Part shown: one piece after another, positions 24,865 through 32,017 of the stretch
How positions within the stretch are numbered: the first letter of the stretch is position 1
Layout: each line of letters starts with the position of its first letter
NCBI GenBank assembly: GCA_000169995.1
Contig: AAZW01000054.1
Span: 1-33,438, forward strand
Reading direction: 5' to 3'
Length of the DNA stretch: 33,438 nucleotides
From: Vibrionales bacterium SWAT-3
Lineage (GTDB): Bacteria; Pseudomonadota; Gammaproteobacteria; Enterobacterales; Vibrionaceae
Notes under the pieces: generated by a model
Database searches by the model: none
What the model saw: only the letters and a program-made list of their open reading frames with translations
Told to the model about the DNA's origin: nothing
Translations under genes and position numbers: made by a program

Positions 24865-26001
24865 CTATTTAGCGAACAAGTTCACTAACGTTCTTTCGTA
24901 CATGTCGGTTAGCTTCTCTAAATCTGCTACTTTCACGCACTCGTTAACCTTGTGAATGGTTGCATTCACAGGGCCAAGCTCAACCACTTGTCCGCCCATA
25001 CGTGCAATGAAGCGACCATCAGACGTACCGCCAGTTGTCAGCAGTGCCGGTTTTACATCATTGACGTGACCAACAGCATCAACAATCGCATCAAGCAGTG
25101 AGCCTGCGTCTGTTAGGAACGGGTCGCCATTGAAGGTCCACTTAAGATCATATTCGAAATCGTATTTATCGAGCGTTGTTGTCACTCGCTCAACGATAAT
25201 ATCATTGCTTAATTCTGTACTAAAACGCAGGTTAAACTGAACATTAAACTCACCTGGAATCACGTTTGACGCGCCTGTACCCGCACTCACATTTGGGATC
25301 TGGAAGCTGGTTGGTGGGAAGTAGTTATTGCCTTGGTCCCATTCCGTTGTTGCAAGCTCATTGATAGCAAGCAGAGAGCTGTGTACCGGGTTGTTCGCTA
25401 GGTGAGGGTAGGCAACATGACCTTGTGTACCTTTAATGGTTAGATCGCCTGTGATAGAGCCGCGACGGCCGTTCTTTACCACATCGCCCACAAACTCAGT
25501 GCTTGATGGCTCACCAACAATACACATGTCAATGTTCTCACCACGTGCCATCAGAGCTTCCACAACACGTACTGTACCGTTGATGAAAGGGCCTTCTTCA
25601 TCAGAGGTGATAAGGAAGCCGATTGAACCAGAGTGGTCTGGGTACTTTTCAATAAATTGCTCTACGGCGACAATCATTGAAGCCAGAGAACCTTTCATGT
25701 CTGCCGCACCACGGCCGTGTAAGTAGCCATCAACGATCGTTGGTTCAAATGGTTTGGTGTTCCATTGTTCGATTGGGCCAGCTGGAACAACGTCTGTGTG
25801 ACCTGCGAAAGCAAATAGAGGTGCTTCGGTACCACGACGAGCCCAGAAGTTCGTCGTATCTTCAAATACCATCACTTCGATTTCAAAACCGAGTGCTTTT
25901 AAGCGATTAATCATCAGCTCTTGGCAGCCTGCGTCTTCAGGGGTTACCGATTGACGGCTAATGAGGTCTTTTGCCAGAGCCAAAGTTGGGCTATCTGTCA
26001 T
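24865..26001 (-). CDS. dapE: Succinyl-diaminopimelate desuccinylase
   Basis: A 378-residue di-zinc M20 hydrolase that removes succinate from N-succinyl-LL-diaminopimelate in lysine and peptidoglycan synthesis. Metal ligands are seen as H68 (FAGHTDVVPAG), D101 (GRGAADMKGS), E136 and E164 (VGEPSS), and the C-terminal His in NATIHKVNECV; E135 is the catalytic base (TSDEEGP). Length matches E. coli DapE (375). It lies downstream of the YffB-like reductase, as in E. coli, with 128 bp between them containing short repeats and a hairpin. Confidence 0.96.
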   Translation of the reverse strand: MTDSPTLALAKDLISRQSVTPEDAGCQELMINRLKALGFEIEVMVFEDTTNFWARRGTEAPLFAFAGHTDVVPAGPIEQWNTKPFEPTIVDGYLHGRGAADMKGSLASMIVAVEQFIEKYPDHSGSIGFLITSDEEGPFINGTVRVVEALMARGENIDMCIVGEPSSTEFVGDVVKNGRRGSITGDLTIKGTQGHVAYPHLANNPVHSSLLAINELATTEWDQGNNYFPPTSFQIPNVSAGTGASNVIPGEFNVQFNLRFSTELSNDIIVERVTTTLDKYDFEYDLKWTFNGDPFLTDAGSLLDAIVDAVGHVNDVKPALLTTGGTSDGRFIARMGGQVVELGPVNATIHKVNECVKVADLEKLTDMYERTLVNLFAK

Positions 26002-26045
26002 CCTTGAATTCCTTGTTTAAATAAAACGTCGAGTCATTAATCTCA

Positions 26046-26072
26046 GGCGTTGAACAGGGCACGTTCAACGCC
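26046..26072. other. Perfect hairpin between yffB-like gene and dapE
   Basis: GGCGTTGAAC and GTTCAACGCC form a perfect 10-bp stem around AGGGCAC. There is no T run in the minus direction, so it is not a normal terminator; a role in mRNA processing or stability is a guess. Confidence 0.55.
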
Positions 26073-26090
26073 TTGTTATCTGTTCTAATG

Positions 26091-26138
26091 TTGCTGATTA
26101 CGCAAGTTATTGATTAAGCAAATTGCTGATTACGCAAA
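26091..26138. repeat. Three tandem 16-bp units at the end of the YffB-like gene
   Basis: Units TTGCTGATTACGCAAG, TTATTGATTAAGCAAA and TTGCTGATTACGCAAA follow each other directly; the first and third differ only at the last base. The third contains the last bases and stop codon of the YffB-like gene. Confidence 0.85.
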
Positions 26139-26477
26139 AATAGCTGCGTACTGGTCAGCTTTAAAGCCTATGTGAAGTTTGCCATCGACTTTCAAAATAG
26201 GGCGCTTGATCATCGCTGGCTGTTCAACAAGCAGAGTGATTGCCGTTTGCTCTGTTAACGTGTCTTTTTGCTCTTGAGAAAGCTGACGATAAGTCGTGCC
26301 ACGTTTGTTTAGTACAAGCTCCCAGCCAAGCTCTGAACAGAAGTTTGTTACTAACTCTTCAGTGATGCCTTGTTTGCGATAATCGTGAAATTCGAACTCG
26401 ATACCTTCAGCTTCGAGCCATTTCTTTGCTTTTTTAATCGTGTCGCAATTTGGGATACCAAACATTGTGATAGTCAT
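26130..26477 (-). CDS. yffB: ArsC/Spx-family reductase (YffB-like)
   Basis: A 115-residue thioredoxin-fold protein with the single active-site cysteine C11 in IPNCDTIKKAKKWLE and the MIKRPIL segment near residue 88. The NCDT loop, in place of NPRCSKSR, marks it as the YffB subgroup rather than a true arsenate reductase; such proteins are thought to act as glutathione-dependent thiol reductases. It precedes dapE as in E. coli. Three tandem 16-bp repeats overlap its stop codon. Confidence 0.85.
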   Translation of the reverse strand: MTITMFGIPNCDTIKKAKKWLEAEGIEFEFHDYRKQGITEELVTNFCSELGWELVLNKRGTTYRQLSQEQKDTLTEQTAITLLVEQPAMIKRPILKVDGKLHIGFKADQYAAIFA

Positions 26478-26682
26478 TATTCTTCCTCTGGGTGATTTTC
26501 TTTCATTGTTATGAGTTGAATCCTATCAGGAAGCGGCAATTCAGACAAAATAGAGTGAGGAATATTTCATTGAGCGAAAAAAAACAGTAAGAAAATGTCA
26601 CTATTGGAGACTTATTGATCAGCCTCAACGTGTTGTCAGCGAAAAAAGAAATAATTGAGTTGCACATATATAGGAGGTGTCA

Positions 26683-26970
26683 ATGGAGTTGAGTCCTGTT
26701 TTTGCAAGGCGGCTATATTTAGCATTGTTAGTTGAAAGCCTTGATAGGCCAAATGTGCCTAAACTCATCGAAAAAACGGGTTGGCCTCGTCGTACTATTC
26801 AAGATGTACTCAAGGCGTTACCGGGGATCGGTATCGAACTTATGTTTGTTCAAGATGGGCGACGTCATAATGATGGTTATTACCAGTTATCCGATTGGGG
26901 ACCATTTGACAGTCAGTGGGTTCTAGAACGTAAAGGCGATATAGCAACAAGCCTTGGATTTAGTGCATAA
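26683..26970 (+). CDS. Small winged helix-turn-helix protein
   Basis: A 95-residue protein in which NVPKLIEKTGWPRRTIQDVLKAL (split here as NVPKLIEKTGW and PRRTIQDVLKAL, about 24-46) looks like a helix-turn-helix, followed by a beta-wing (IELMFVQDGRRHNDGYYQL). The perfect ribosome site AGGAGG at 26672-26677, 5 nt before ATG 26683, decides the start over the GTG at 26677. Probably a DNA-binding regulator; its target is unknown. It stands alone, with a terminator directly after the stop. Confidence 0.75.
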   Translation: MELSPVFARRLYLALLVESLDRPNVPKLIEKTGWPRRTIQDVLKALPGIGIELMFVQDGRRHNDGYYQLSDWGPFDSQWVLERKGDIATSLGFSA

Positions 26971-26997
26971 GCCAGCGAAAGCTGGCTTTCTTTTTTT
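26969..26997. terminator. Terminator after the winged-helix gene
   Basis: GCCAGC-GAAA-GCTGGC, a GNRA-type tetraloop hairpin, is followed by TTTCTTTTTTT on the plus strand and begins at the stop codon of the winged-helix gene. Confidence 0.92.
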
Positions 26998-27022
26998 GTA
27001 TGCTGCTAAGTAGAGCTGTTGG

Positions 27023-27355
27023 TTACTCGCAAAGATAAGCGGTGCCAAGCATGGTAACCGAAGTGGCAAAATCTTGAGGTAGGGTAAAGATGACTGTGTT
27101 TGCACCAAGTTCAATGGTATTGGTTTTGAGTTCGTTCATCGCACCCTGAATCAAGGTGTCATTCGGGTAGAAGAGGTAGCTGTACCAATGGCCTTCGCTA
27201 CCAGTGACTTCCCCTTTGTACTCACACTGTTCAATATCAATCATGCCGTGAAAATCCATTCTCACACTGTTGGCTTCATTGTGAGGTACTGAAGTTGGTG
27301 TGGTACACCCCAACAACATGCCGCTCACGGCTAATGCCATCCATTCCTTTTTCAT
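27023..27355 (-). CDS. DUF4156-type lipoprotein
   Basis: A 110-residue protein with a lipoprotein signal (MKKEWMALAVSGMLLGC, lipobox LLGC, acylated C17). The mature part has two more cysteines (about 44 and 109) that could pair, and the segment IQGAMNELKTNTIELGANTV typical of DUF4156. Function is unknown. It lies 12 bp after the DUF2956 gene on the same strand. Confidence 0.8.
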   Translation of the reverse strand: MKKEWMALAVSGMLLGCTTPTSVPHNEANSVRMDFHGMIDIEQCEYKGEVTGSEGHWYSYLFYPNDTLIQGAMNELKTNTIELGANTVIFTLPQDFATSVTMLGTAYLCE

Positions 27356-27367
27356 ACGTCTATCCTG

Positions 27368-27712
27368 TTATTGCATCAAATAAATCGCAAAACCTACCCA
27401 GCTCGCGAACAATAGTATCCACGGTAACTTACTTGAGTGATTTGATGTTGTTTCAACACTAGGCTTTGCATCGTGCTCTTGCTCTGTAGCCGCTTGTTGA
27501 GTTTGCTTCTCTTTTTGTACGCGTTTTTTGGCTTTATCAGCTTGACGGTTGCGTTCCTTTTGCTGCTTCTTGTAAAGCGCGATGCCTTTCTCAATACCTT
27601 GGGCAATTAATTTGGTTTGTTCTTTGGTTTGGGCTGGCTTTTGAGTCGCTTTGGCTATCTTCAGTGCTTCTTGTTGTGATTCAACAGAGGGTGTATTAGT
27701 TTTCTTTTTCAT
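27368..27712 (-). CDS. DUF2956 protein with C-terminal membrane anchor
   Basis: A 114-residue protein with a conserved N-terminal half (QQEALKIAKATQKPAQTKEQ), a very basic coiled-coil-like middle (about 45-75, rich in K, R, Q) and a single membrane helix at the C-terminus (about 96-113, LPWILLFASWVGFAIYLM). This tail-anchored layout suits the DUF2956 family; function is unknown. Probably the first gene of an operon with the DUF4156 lipoprotein. Confidence 0.8.
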   Translation of the reverse strand: MKKKTNTPSVESQQEALKIAKATQKPAQTKEQTKLIAQGIEKGIALYKKQQKERNRQADKAKKRVQKEKQTQQAATEQEHDAKPSVETTSNHSSKLPWILLFASWVGFAIYLMQ

Positions 27713-27806
27713 GCTGAGTTCGATAATTAAAACGGATTAGCTAATAAGATAACGCAAACCTAGTTAAGTATGAATGATTTGCGTTAAAGTGTTGGTTTGA
27801 AAACAA

Positions 27807-28283
27807 GTGAAAGTGAGATTTGTGCGGTACTCCATAGAACAATACGACAAGCACGGCTTCTTAAAAGCACCAATCTTATTATGGTTAGGTTGGCTGTTTC
27901 TTGCGAAAGCTCTCGTCGTTTTCATCGTTGCAGGTGCAAGTAGAGAATCGGGAACTGATATTCTCGAGATCATCTACCCAGATCATCATATGTTTTATGT
28001 AGGGATCGCCTTGAGTGTCCCTAGCTTGTTACTGATGTGGTTATTTGGGCTAAGATCTCCAGAGAGAAAGCGCCTCAATAAAGTGGTGTCTTGGGGGCGT
28101 TGGGCCACCATGGCTGCTATTGTGGGGCAGGGCTCCCATACAATTTATTTAATCTATTTGGATAACGGTTGGTTCCGTTGGTCAAATGGTCTCACCCTAT
28201 TGTTGCTGCTGTGGTTTGCGCTTTATCTAACCAATAGCCATACAGCACGGGATTGCTTTAAAGTGGTTGAGCACGAAGACTGA
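27807..28283 (+). CDS. DUF2919 inner-membrane protein (YfeZ-like)
   Basis: A membrane protein of up to 158 residues with four hydrophobic segments (around ILLWLGWLFLAKALVVFIV, MFYVGIALSVPSLLLMWLF, RWATMAAIVGQGSHTIYLIY and GLTLLLLLWFALYL). The conserved N-terminal RYSIEQYDKHG identifies DUF2919. No ATG is available: GTG codons at 27807, 27813 and 27822 are possible starts, and 27822 (giving MRYSIEQYD) fits the family best. In E. coli yfeZ is also close to the yfeX peroxidase gene, here next downstream. Confidence 0.78.
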   Translation: MKVRFVRYSIEQYDKHGFLKAPILLWLGWLFLAKALVVFIVAGASRESGTDILEIIYPDHHMFYVGIALSVPSLLLMWLFGLRSPERKRLNKVVSWGRWATMAAIVGQGSHTIYLIYLDNGWFRWSNGLTLLLLLWFALYLTNSHTARDCFKVVEHED

Positions 28284-28348
28284 TTCTCATCAAAACATTT
28301 GTCCCATTCACAATTATACTTAGAAGCTAAAACTGGAAGGAATAATCT

Positions 28349-29272
28349 ATGCTTAATGTCTCAAATGAGCAGCCTAACGTTCAAAGTGCTATTTTGCCTG
28401 AAGCTGGGCCTTTCGCTCTTTACGTTCAACTTAAAGTGAATGCTAACACTGCTAATGTACTAGCTGAAATTCAAAAGATTCCAGCGCTAATCGAAGAACT
28501 GAATCAGACTCAGCCAGATGCAAACCTAACGGCTTCGGTTGCATTCTCTAAAGCGTTTTGGGATAAGTTCGAGCAAGCAGCTCCCTCTGATCTAATTGAT
28601 TTCCCTGCGCTTGGAGAGGGTGATGTTACCGCACCTAGCACGGCAGCTGATGTGTTGATTCACTGCCATTCAAACCGACACGATCTGCACTTCTTTATCC
28701 TGCGTAAATTGCTATCTGAAGTAGCGGCAGACGTTGAAGTGGTTGATGAAACTTACGGTTACCGCTTCCTAGATTCTCGTGATATGACGGATTTCGTCGA
28801 CGGTACTGAAAACCCGAAAGACGCACAACGCGCAGAAGTGGCTATTGTTCCTGAAGGCGAATTTGCCGGTGGTAGCTACGTGATGGTGCAGCGTTTTGTT
28901 CATAACCTTCCAGCTTGGAATCGATTGAATGTATCGGCGCAAGAAAAAGTGGTTGGTCGTACTAAGCCTGATTCAATCGAGCTAGATGATGTTCCTGCGG
29001 CGTCTCACGTTGGTCGTGTAGATATCAAAGAAGAGGGCAAAGGCCTTAAGATCGTTCGTCACAGCCTACCTTACGGCACAGCAACGGGCGACCATGGCTT
29101 ATTGTTCATTGCTTACTGTAATGTTCGTCATAACTTCGATGCGATGCTAGAGAGTATGTACGGCGTAACCGATGGCAAAACAGACCAACTGCTTCGCTTT
29201 ACTAAAGCGGTGACTGGCGCGTATTACTTTGCTCCTTCAACTGAGATGTTGAGTGCATTAACGATTAAGTAA
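28349..29272 (+). CDS. yfeX: Dyp-type heme peroxidase (YfeX-like)
   Basis: A 307-residue cytoplasmic heme peroxidase of the DyP family. The GXXDG-like motif FVDGTENPKD places the catalytic aspartate at D151; the heme ligand is probably H220 (AASHVGR) and the distal arginine R237 (IVRHSLPYG). No Tat signal or encapsulin-targeting tail is evident. E. coli YfeX is 299 residues and has been linked to porphyrinogen oxidation. A GGAAGGA ribosome site precedes the start, and a terminator follows. Confidence 0.9.
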   Translation: MLNVSNEQPNVQSAILPEAGPFALYVQLKVNANTANVLAEIQKIPALIEELNQTQPDANLTASVAFSKAFWDKFEQAAPSDLIDFPALGEGDVTAPSTAADVLIHCHSNRHDLHFFILRKLLSEVAADVEVVDETYGYRFLDSRDMTDFVDGTENPKDAQRAEVAIVPEGEFAGGSYVMVQRFVHNLPAWNRLNVSAQEKVVGRTKPDSIELDDVPAASHVGRVDIKEEGKGLKIVRHSLPYGTATGDHGLLFIAYCNVRHNFDAMLESMYGVTDGKTDQLLRFTKAVTGAYYFAPSTEMLSALTIK

Positions 29273-29293
29273 GTCGTCTCAAAAAGAATAAAC

Positions 29294-29319
29294 AAAGGGA
29301 GCCTCAGGGCTCCTTTTTT
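29294..29319 (+). terminator. Terminator after the Dyp peroxidase gene
   Basis: GGAGCC-TCAG-GGCTCC, extended by A/T and G/T pairs, followed by a run of T. It ends 3 bp before the predicted sigma-28 -35 of the first flagellin gene, insulating that promoter. Confidence 0.88.
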
Positions 29320-29321
29320 AT

Positions 29322-29348
29322 TAAAGCTTTATATGAATTGGTCGATAT
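29322..29348 (+). promoter_or_regulatory. Predicted sigma-28 (FliA) promoter of flagellin gene 1
   Basis: TAAA at 29322-29325, a spacer of exactly 15 nt, then GTCGATAT at 29341-29348, close to the FliA consensus TAAA-N15-GCCGATAA. The start codon is 46 bp further on. Confidence 0.75.
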
Positions 29349-29393
29349 AAGAGCAATCGTGAGTTTTATTCCTCTTTTTGTAAGCGAAGGTCT

Positions 29394-30527
29394 ATGGCTA
29401 TAACTGTTAATACCAATGTCTCAGCGCTGGTGGCCCAGAGAAACCTCTCTAATGCCAATAACATGCTGAACCAATCTTTGGAGCGCTTGGCTTCAGGGAG
29501 TCGTATTAACAGCGCTAAAGACGATGCTGCAGGGCTACAAATTTCGAACCGCTTGGAAGCGCAGATGAGTGGTATTGATGTCGCTGTGCGTAATGCGAAT
29601 GATGGTATATCTATCATGCAAACCGCTGAAGGCGCGATGAATGAAACCACCAATATCATGCAGCGTATGCGCGACTTGTCTCTACAAGCAAGCAACGGTT
29701 CAAATAGCCAGTCCGAAAGAACGGCGATTCAAGAAGAGATTACCGCCTTAAACGATGAGCTGAATCGTATTGCAGAGACCACTTCTTTTGGTGGCAAAAA
29801 ACTTCTCAATGGTAATTTTGGTAGTACGTCATTTCAGATTGGTGGTAGCTCTGGCGAGGCGGTACAAATCGGCCTCAAAAGTATGCGTACCGATGACATC
29901 AACATGGGTGGTTTTAGTTATGTCGCGAATGGCATGGCAAGTGATTCGTGGGCAGTGAAATCAAACCAGAATGATATGACGATGTCGTTTACCGATCGTT
30001 TTGGTCAGCCTCAAGAGATCACAATTAATGCGAAAGTTGGCGACGACATTGAGGAGTTGGCGACCTACATCAATGGTCAAACGGATCTGGTCTCAGCTTC
30101 GGTTAATGATGATGGACAACTTCAGATCTACATGTCTGGTGAAGATACCTCAGGCACCATCTCTTTCTCAGGTTCGCTCGCTAGTGAGCTGTCGATGTCG
30201 GCGGGTTACTATGAATCGGTGAATGACATTAATGTTACGGATGTGGGTGGGGCACAGCGTGCTGTCTCTATTTTAGATACTGCGATGAAGTATGTGGATA
30301 GCCATCGCTCTGAACTAGGTGCGATGCAAAACCGCTTTGATCACGCCATTAACAACCTTGAAAACGTTCATGAAAACTTGGCGACTTCAAACAGTCGAAT
30401 CAAAGATACCGATTACGCTAAAGAAACCACTCAAATGCTGAAACAGCAAATTCTTCAGCAAGTGAGCACCACTATTCTGGCTCAAGCGAAGCAAGCGCCA
30501 AACCTTGCTTTAACCTTGTTAGGTTAA
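29394..30527 (+). CDS. Polar flagellin (first of three)
   Basis: A 377-residue flagellin. The conserved N-terminal D0/D1 helices (MAITVNTNVSALVAQRNL, then LERLASGSRINSAKDDAAGL) and C-terminal D1/D0 helices (around IKDTDYAKETTQML and ILAQAKQAPN, ending LLG) frame a short variable centre (about 170-270). There is no signal peptide, as flagellins leave through the flagellar type III apparatus; vibrio filaments are sheathed and built from several flagellins. AAGG lies 7 nt before the start. Codon use is less biased than in the next gene. Next to crr in V. parahaemolyticus I recall a flaC-flaA-flaB group, but I do not assign letters here. Confidence 0.95.
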   Translation: MAITVNTNVSALVAQRNLSNANNMLNQSLERLASGSRINSAKDDAAGLQISNRLEAQMSGIDVAVRNANDGISIMQTAEGAMNETTNIMQRMRDLSLQASNGSNSQSERTAIQEEITALNDELNRIAETTSFGGKKLLNGNFGSTSFQIGGSSGEAVQIGLKSMRTDDINMGGFSYVANGMASDSWAVKSNQNDMTMSFTDRFGQPQEITINAKVGDDIEELATYINGQTDLVSASVNDDGQLQIYMSGEDTSGTISFSGSLASELSMSAGYYESVNDINVTDVGGAQRAVSILDTAMKYVDSHRSELGAMQNRFDHAINNLENVHENLATSNSRIKDTDYAKETTQMLKQQILQQVSTTILAQAKQAPNLALTLLG

Positions 30528-30661
30528 TAAAAAGACAAAACCTCGCTCGACTGACTTCTCGACAACTTTAGCGTTTTTCTTATTTTTTTTTGATAATTTT
30601 ACTACCAGTCACGCTTTCCTACCCTTTATCGCTATTTCTTTAATTTTATTGTTTTTTTTCC

Positions 30662-30688
30662 TAAAGGTTTCGCGAATTACGCCGTTAT
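30662..30688 (+). promoter_or_regulatory. Predicted sigma-28 promoter of flagellin gene 2
   Basis: TAAA at 30662-30665, 15-nt spacer, then GCCGTTAT at 30681-30688, a very good FliA match. Transcription would begin near 30695, giving a leader of about 75 nt that contains a hairpin. Confidence 0.82.
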
Positions 30689-30714
30689 TAAAAGTAACTT
30701 TGAGAGAACTACTT

Positions 30715-30737
30715 GGTTTTCCGAGACGTCGGAAACC
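30715..30737 (+). other. Leader hairpin of flagellin gene 2
   Basis: GGTTTTCCGA and TCGGAAACC pair with one bulged T around the loop GACG. It lies in the predicted leader about 32 nt before the start codon. No T run follows, so it is more likely an mRNA-stability or translation element than a terminator. Confidence 0.5.
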
Positions 30738-30769
30738 GCAATACCGGAAAATCAATTGGAGAAATCACC

Positions 30770-31903
30770 ATGGCAGTGAATGTAAATACCAACGTTTCAG
30801 CGATGACTGCGCAACGTTACTTAAACAACGCAAACAGCGCACAACAAACATCAATGGAGCGTCTAGCTTCTGGCTCTAAAATTAACAGCGCAAAAGATGA
30901 TGCTGCGGGCCTACAAATCTCTAACCGTTTGAACGTTCAAAGCCGCGGCCTAGACGTTGCTGTGCGTAACGCGAACGACGGTATCTCTATTGCACAAACT
31001 GCTGAAGGTGCAATGAACGAGACGACCAACATCCTGCAACGTATGCGTGATCTTTCTCTACAATCTTCAAACGGCTCAAACTCAAAAGCTGAGCGTGTAG
31101 CGATTCAAGAAGAAGTAACAGCACTGAACGACGAGCTAAACCGTATCGCGGAAACAACGTCTTTTGGTGGTAACAAGCTACTTAACGGCACTTACGGTAC
31201 ACAATCATTCCAAATCGGTGCGGATAACGGCGAAGCGGTAATGCTGAACCTGAAAGATATGCGCTCTGATAACGCTCAGATGGGTGGTAAGAGCTACCAA
31301 ACTGAGAACGCTAAAGACAAAGACTGGAACGTACAAGCGGGTTCAAACGACCTAAAACTATCGTTCACAGATAACTTTGGTCAAGCTCAAGAAATCGATA
31401 TCAGCGCAAAAGCGGGTGATGACATCGAAGAGCTAGCGACATACATCAACGGTCAGCAAGATTCTGTTAAAGCGTCTGTAACTGAAGACGGCAAGCTACA
31501 AATGTTCGCGGGCAACAACAAAGTAAGCGGCGATGTATCTTTTTCTGGCGGTCTTGCTGGTGAGTTAGGCATTCAAGCATCTAAAGAAGTGACGGTTGAT
31601 ACTATCGACGTAACGTCTGTTGGCGGTGCGCAAGAGTCTGTAGCAATCATTGATGCGGCACTGAAGTACGTAGACAGCCACCGTGCAGAGCTGGGTGCTT
31701 TCCAAAACCGTTTCGACCATGCAATCAGCAACTTAGACAACATTAACGAGAACGTTAACGCATCTAAGAGCCGTATTAAAGATACCGACTTCGCGAAAGA
31801 AACGACTCAGATGACTAAGTCTCAGATCCTTTCTCAAGCTTCAAGCTCGATTCTTGCTCAAGCGAAACAAGCTCCGAACTCGGCACTTAGCCTACTAGGT
31901 TAA
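30770..31903 (+). CDS. Polar flagellin (second of three; likely the most expressed)
   Basis: A 377-residue flagellin, MAVNVNTNVSAMTAQRYL at the start and QAPNSALSLLG at the end, with full D0/D1 regions (LERLASGSKINSAKDDAAG type, here MERLASGSKINSAKDDAAGL). It differs from the first flagellin mostly in the central region (about 165-275). Codon use is strongly biased to AAC, GGT, CGT, CTA and similar preferred codons, unlike both neighbours, which suggests the highest expression. It has GGAG 9 nt before ATG 30770; upstream in-frame codons back to 30713 lie in the leader and are not coding. It has its own sigma-28 promoter and terminator. Confidence 0.95.
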   Translation: MAVNVNTNVSAMTAQRYLNNANSAQQTSMERLASGSKINSAKDDAAGLQISNRLNVQSRGLDVAVRNANDGISIAQTAEGAMNETTNILQRMRDLSLQSSNGSNSKAERVAIQEEVTALNDELNRIAETTSFGGNKLLNGTYGTQSFQIGADNGEAVMLNLKDMRSDNAQMGGKSYQTENAKDKDWNVQAGSNDLKLSFTDNFGQAQEIDISAKAGDDIEELATYINGQQDSVKASVTEDGKLQMFAGNNKVSGDVSFSGGLAGELGIQASKEVTVDTIDVTSVGGAQESVAIIDAALKYVDSHRAELGAFQNRFDHAISNLDNINENVNASKSRIKDTDFAKETTQMTKSQILSQASSSILAQAKQAPNSALSLLG

Positions 31904-31925
31904 TTAACCTAATACGACGCGATAC

Positions 31926-31953
31926 AAAAGCCAGGCTCACCCCTGGCTTTTTG
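31926..31953 (+). terminator. Terminator after flagellin gene 2
   Basis: The 10-bp stem AAAAGCCAGG with CCTGGCTTTT around CTCACC is followed by TTTGTTT. It separates the second flagellin gene from the third. Confidence 0.9.
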
Positions 31954-31959
31954 TTTATG

Positions 31960-31986
31960 CAAATCACGTATTAGCTACACCGAATA
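31960..31986 (+). promoter_or_regulatory. Weak sigma-28-like promoter before flagellin gene 3
   Basis: CAAA at 31960-31963, a 15-nt spacer and ACCGAATA at 31979-31986 give 3 of 4 and 5 of 8 matches to the FliA boxes. This is poor; the gene may use another promoter or read-through. Confidence 0.3.
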
Positions 31987-32017
31987 GGGCAGATGATAAA
32001 GAGTTAGTATCGATTAG

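Noticed and set aside
26091..26138. CRISPR-like array
   Set aside because: Units are contiguous, have no spacers, and number only three.
29366..29695. 109-codon minus-strand frame inside flagellin gene 1
   Set aside because: Antisense to the conserved flagellin N-terminus; similar frames appear in the other flagellin genes because of shared sequence.
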